Shown piece by piece: positions 5,231-5,562 of a stretch of DNA of 5,562 nucleotides (position 1 is its first letter; the number at the start of each line of letters is the position of its first letter). Source of the DNA: Myxococcales bacterium. Its GTDB lineage: Bacteria > Myxococcota_C > UBA6777. The notes below the pieces were generated by a model. It was not told where the DNA came from. It did no database searches and saw nothing but the letters and a program-made list of their open reading frames with translations. A program made the translations under genes and the position numbers. The stretch lies in contig JALTMC010000918.1 of assembly GCA_027005175.1 (NCBI GenBank), positions 3,314 through 8,875 on the forward strand, written 5' to 3'.

Positions 5231-5243
5231 TTCACCAAGTGAA
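5231..5243. promoter_or_regulatory. Perfect inverted repeat between divergent genes, possible operator
   Basis: TTCAC-CAA-GTGAA is a perfect 5-bp palindrome. GTAT-C-ATAC (5245-5253) follows at once. Both lie in the 139-bp spacer between the minus-strand exported-protein start (5172) and the plus-strand start at 5312, where control sites for either gene would be expected. TATCAT (5246-5251) could serve as a -10 box for the plus strand, but no good -35 is present. This is suggestive only. Confidence 0.3.
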
Positions 5244-5296
5244 TGTATCATACCATAAATATTCTATCTCGCTGTTGCAAATTCCGATTGGATCCC

Positions 5297-5304
5297 AAAG
5301 GAGG
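5297..5304 (+). promoter_or_regulatory. Very strong Shine-Dalgarno site
   Basis: AAAGGAGG, followed by T, is nearly the full anti-16S complement and lies seven bases before ATG 5312. It is the best ribosome site in the window. It is the main evidence that translation really begins at 5312, ahead of the Cys-rich reading frame. Confidence 0.75.
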
Positions 5305-5311
5305 TATCGTA

Positions 5312-5440
5312 ATGTCGAAGCGATTTGTATATCGAAATGACAATCTTGCCAAAACAGTCACTGTGAAGGAAAGCCCTGTCAAGCCACAGGCGACTGCCCT
5401 GACAACTTTTCTTGTACCCACAAAAAGTGCATTCGAATGA
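5312..5440 (+). CDS. Short ORF behind the strong ribosome site; likely N-terminus of a Cys-rich protein
   Basis: Forty-two codons (MSKRFVYRNDNLAKTVTV... to SAFE) with ATG placed seven bases after AAAGGAGG. It has no signal peptide, membrane helix or recognised domain. Its stop overlaps a downstream ATG as ATGA (5437-5440), the classic arrangement for translational coupling; that ATG opens the last 30 residues of the Cys-rich frame. Beyond about residue 10 this frame is overlapped by the Cys-rich frame one base back, which looks far more protein-like. I therefore think only the first 9-10 codons may be genuine, with the rest an out-of-frame reading. The alternative is that this is a true small protein, or a leader peptide coupled to the 30-residue Cys-rich peptide. 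The start is well supported; the end is not. Confidence 0.45.
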   Translation: MSKRFVYRNDNLAKTVTVKESPVKPQATALTTFLVPTKSAFE

Positions 5441-5529
5441 CCTGCAAAAAGAGTTCACAATGCAACGGCTACTGTGTAAAGTCTCTGTGTTATAGCAAAC
5501 CCGGCCACTGCTCCCTTCCTCCTCCCTGA
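5341..5529 (+). pseudogene. Cysteine-rich reading frame (11 Cys in 62 residues) without a proper start
   Basis: Reading from just after an in-frame TGA (5338-5340) gives 62 residues: QSCQNSHCEGKPCQATGDC, then PDNFSCTHKKCIRMTC, then KKSSQCNGYCVKSLCYS, ending KPGHCSLPPP before TGA 5527-5529. Cysteines follow C-x4-C-x4-C-x5-C-x5-C-x4-C-x4-C-x5-C-x3-C-x4-C-x6-C. About two would be expected by chance. Such spacing is typical of disulfide-stabilised or metal-binding small modules. The frame has no ATG, GTG or TTG before ATG 5437. The strong ribosome site and ATG 5312 lie one frame away. Adding one base near 5339, or a -1 ribosomal shift before about 5341, would give one protein of about 72 residues beginning MSKRFVYRN. 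It could therefore be a frameshifted gene, a recoded gene, a sequencing error, or a coupled 30-residue peptide from ATG 5437. No signal peptide is visible. Confidence 0.5.
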
Positions 5530-5532
5530 GTC

Positions 5533-5550
5533 TATCCCGAAAGCTCCACA
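5533..5550 (+). repeat. 18-bp motif shared with 4374-4391 (copy 2)
   Basis: TATCCCGAAAGCTCCACA starts 3 bp after the stop of the Cys-rich frame and matches 4374-4391 at 16 of 18 bases. Copy 1 leads directly into a tandem array, so a related repeat may begin just beyond the right edge of the window (next bases AAGCTCCTGTTG). Confidence 0.5.
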
Positions 5551-5562
5551 AAGCTCCTGTTG

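Noticed and set aside
4951-5340. Plus-strand 129-codon ORF
   Set aside because: It is mostly antisense to the exported-protein gene, lacks a ribosome site and has no domain-like sequence.
5338-5349. Selenocysteine reading of TGA 5338 giving a U-x-x-C motif (U-Q-S-C) into the Cys-rich frame
   Set aside because: A stem (ACAG-TCA-CTGT with outer CTT/AAG) follows, but its loop lacks the conserved G of a bacterial SECIS. The upstream frame has no ribosome site or domain, and the strong Shine-Dalgarno serves the other frame.
5264-5551. Minus-strand 95-codon ORF with several cysteines
   Set aside because: It lies antisense to the Cys-rich plus frame and the strong Shine-Dalgarno, has no ribosome site or signal peptide, and its cysteines are irregular.

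Overview
The window comes from a Gram-negative (diderm) bacterium. It encodes two LolC/LolE- and MacB-type permeases, an outer-membrane lipoprotein-sorting (LolA-like) periplasmic protein and a second exported protein. Base composition is mixed and no rRNA, tRNA or other taxonomic marker is present. The permease/LolA-like pairing and a cysteine-rich small reading frame of the C-x4-C-x5-DC kind recall Myxococcota and related former deltaproteobacteria. That placement is only a guess.

Layout. Positions 1-2144 hold two tandem ABC-transporter permeases; the first is cut by the left edge and its frame is open to base 3. A 193-bp spacer with two perfect copies of a 26-bp repeat leads to a LolA-like periplasmic protein at 2338-3138. 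These three same-strand genes look like one envelope lipoprotein/lipid export module. Its ATPase is not in the window. A 364-bp gene-free stretch follows (3139-3502). It is packed with hairpins and includes a duplicated block of about 88 bp, each copy ending in an intrinsic-terminator-like stem-loop. Next come 5-formyltetrahydrofolate cyclo-ligase (3503-4072) and a 74-residue two-helix membrane protein (4131-4355).

Positions 4394-4653 are a minisatellite of eight 33-bp units. It sits exactly between two convergent genes: the small membrane protein, and a minus-strand gene (5172-4651) for a strongly basic, exported helical protein carrying two Y-x-x-K-H-P-x-M blocks. Diverging from that gene, after a spacer with a perfect TTCAC/GTGAA palindrome, a very strong ribosome-binding site precedes a 42-codon ORF. 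An overlapping frame encodes 62 residues with 11 regularly spaced cysteines and lacks a suitable start. The best reading is a small Cys-rich protein whose gene is frame-disrupted, recoded by -1 frameshifting, or affected by a one-base sequencing error.

Three spacers in this short window each carry a different tandem repeat lying directly 3' of a gene. An 18-bp motif beside the 33-bp array recurs just after the Cys-rich frame at the right edge. The most interesting targets are the Cys-rich frame, the structured duplicated spacer upstream of the cyclo-ligase, and the 33-bp array. I do not see a defence system, CRISPR array, insertion sequence or other complete novel multi-gene system.
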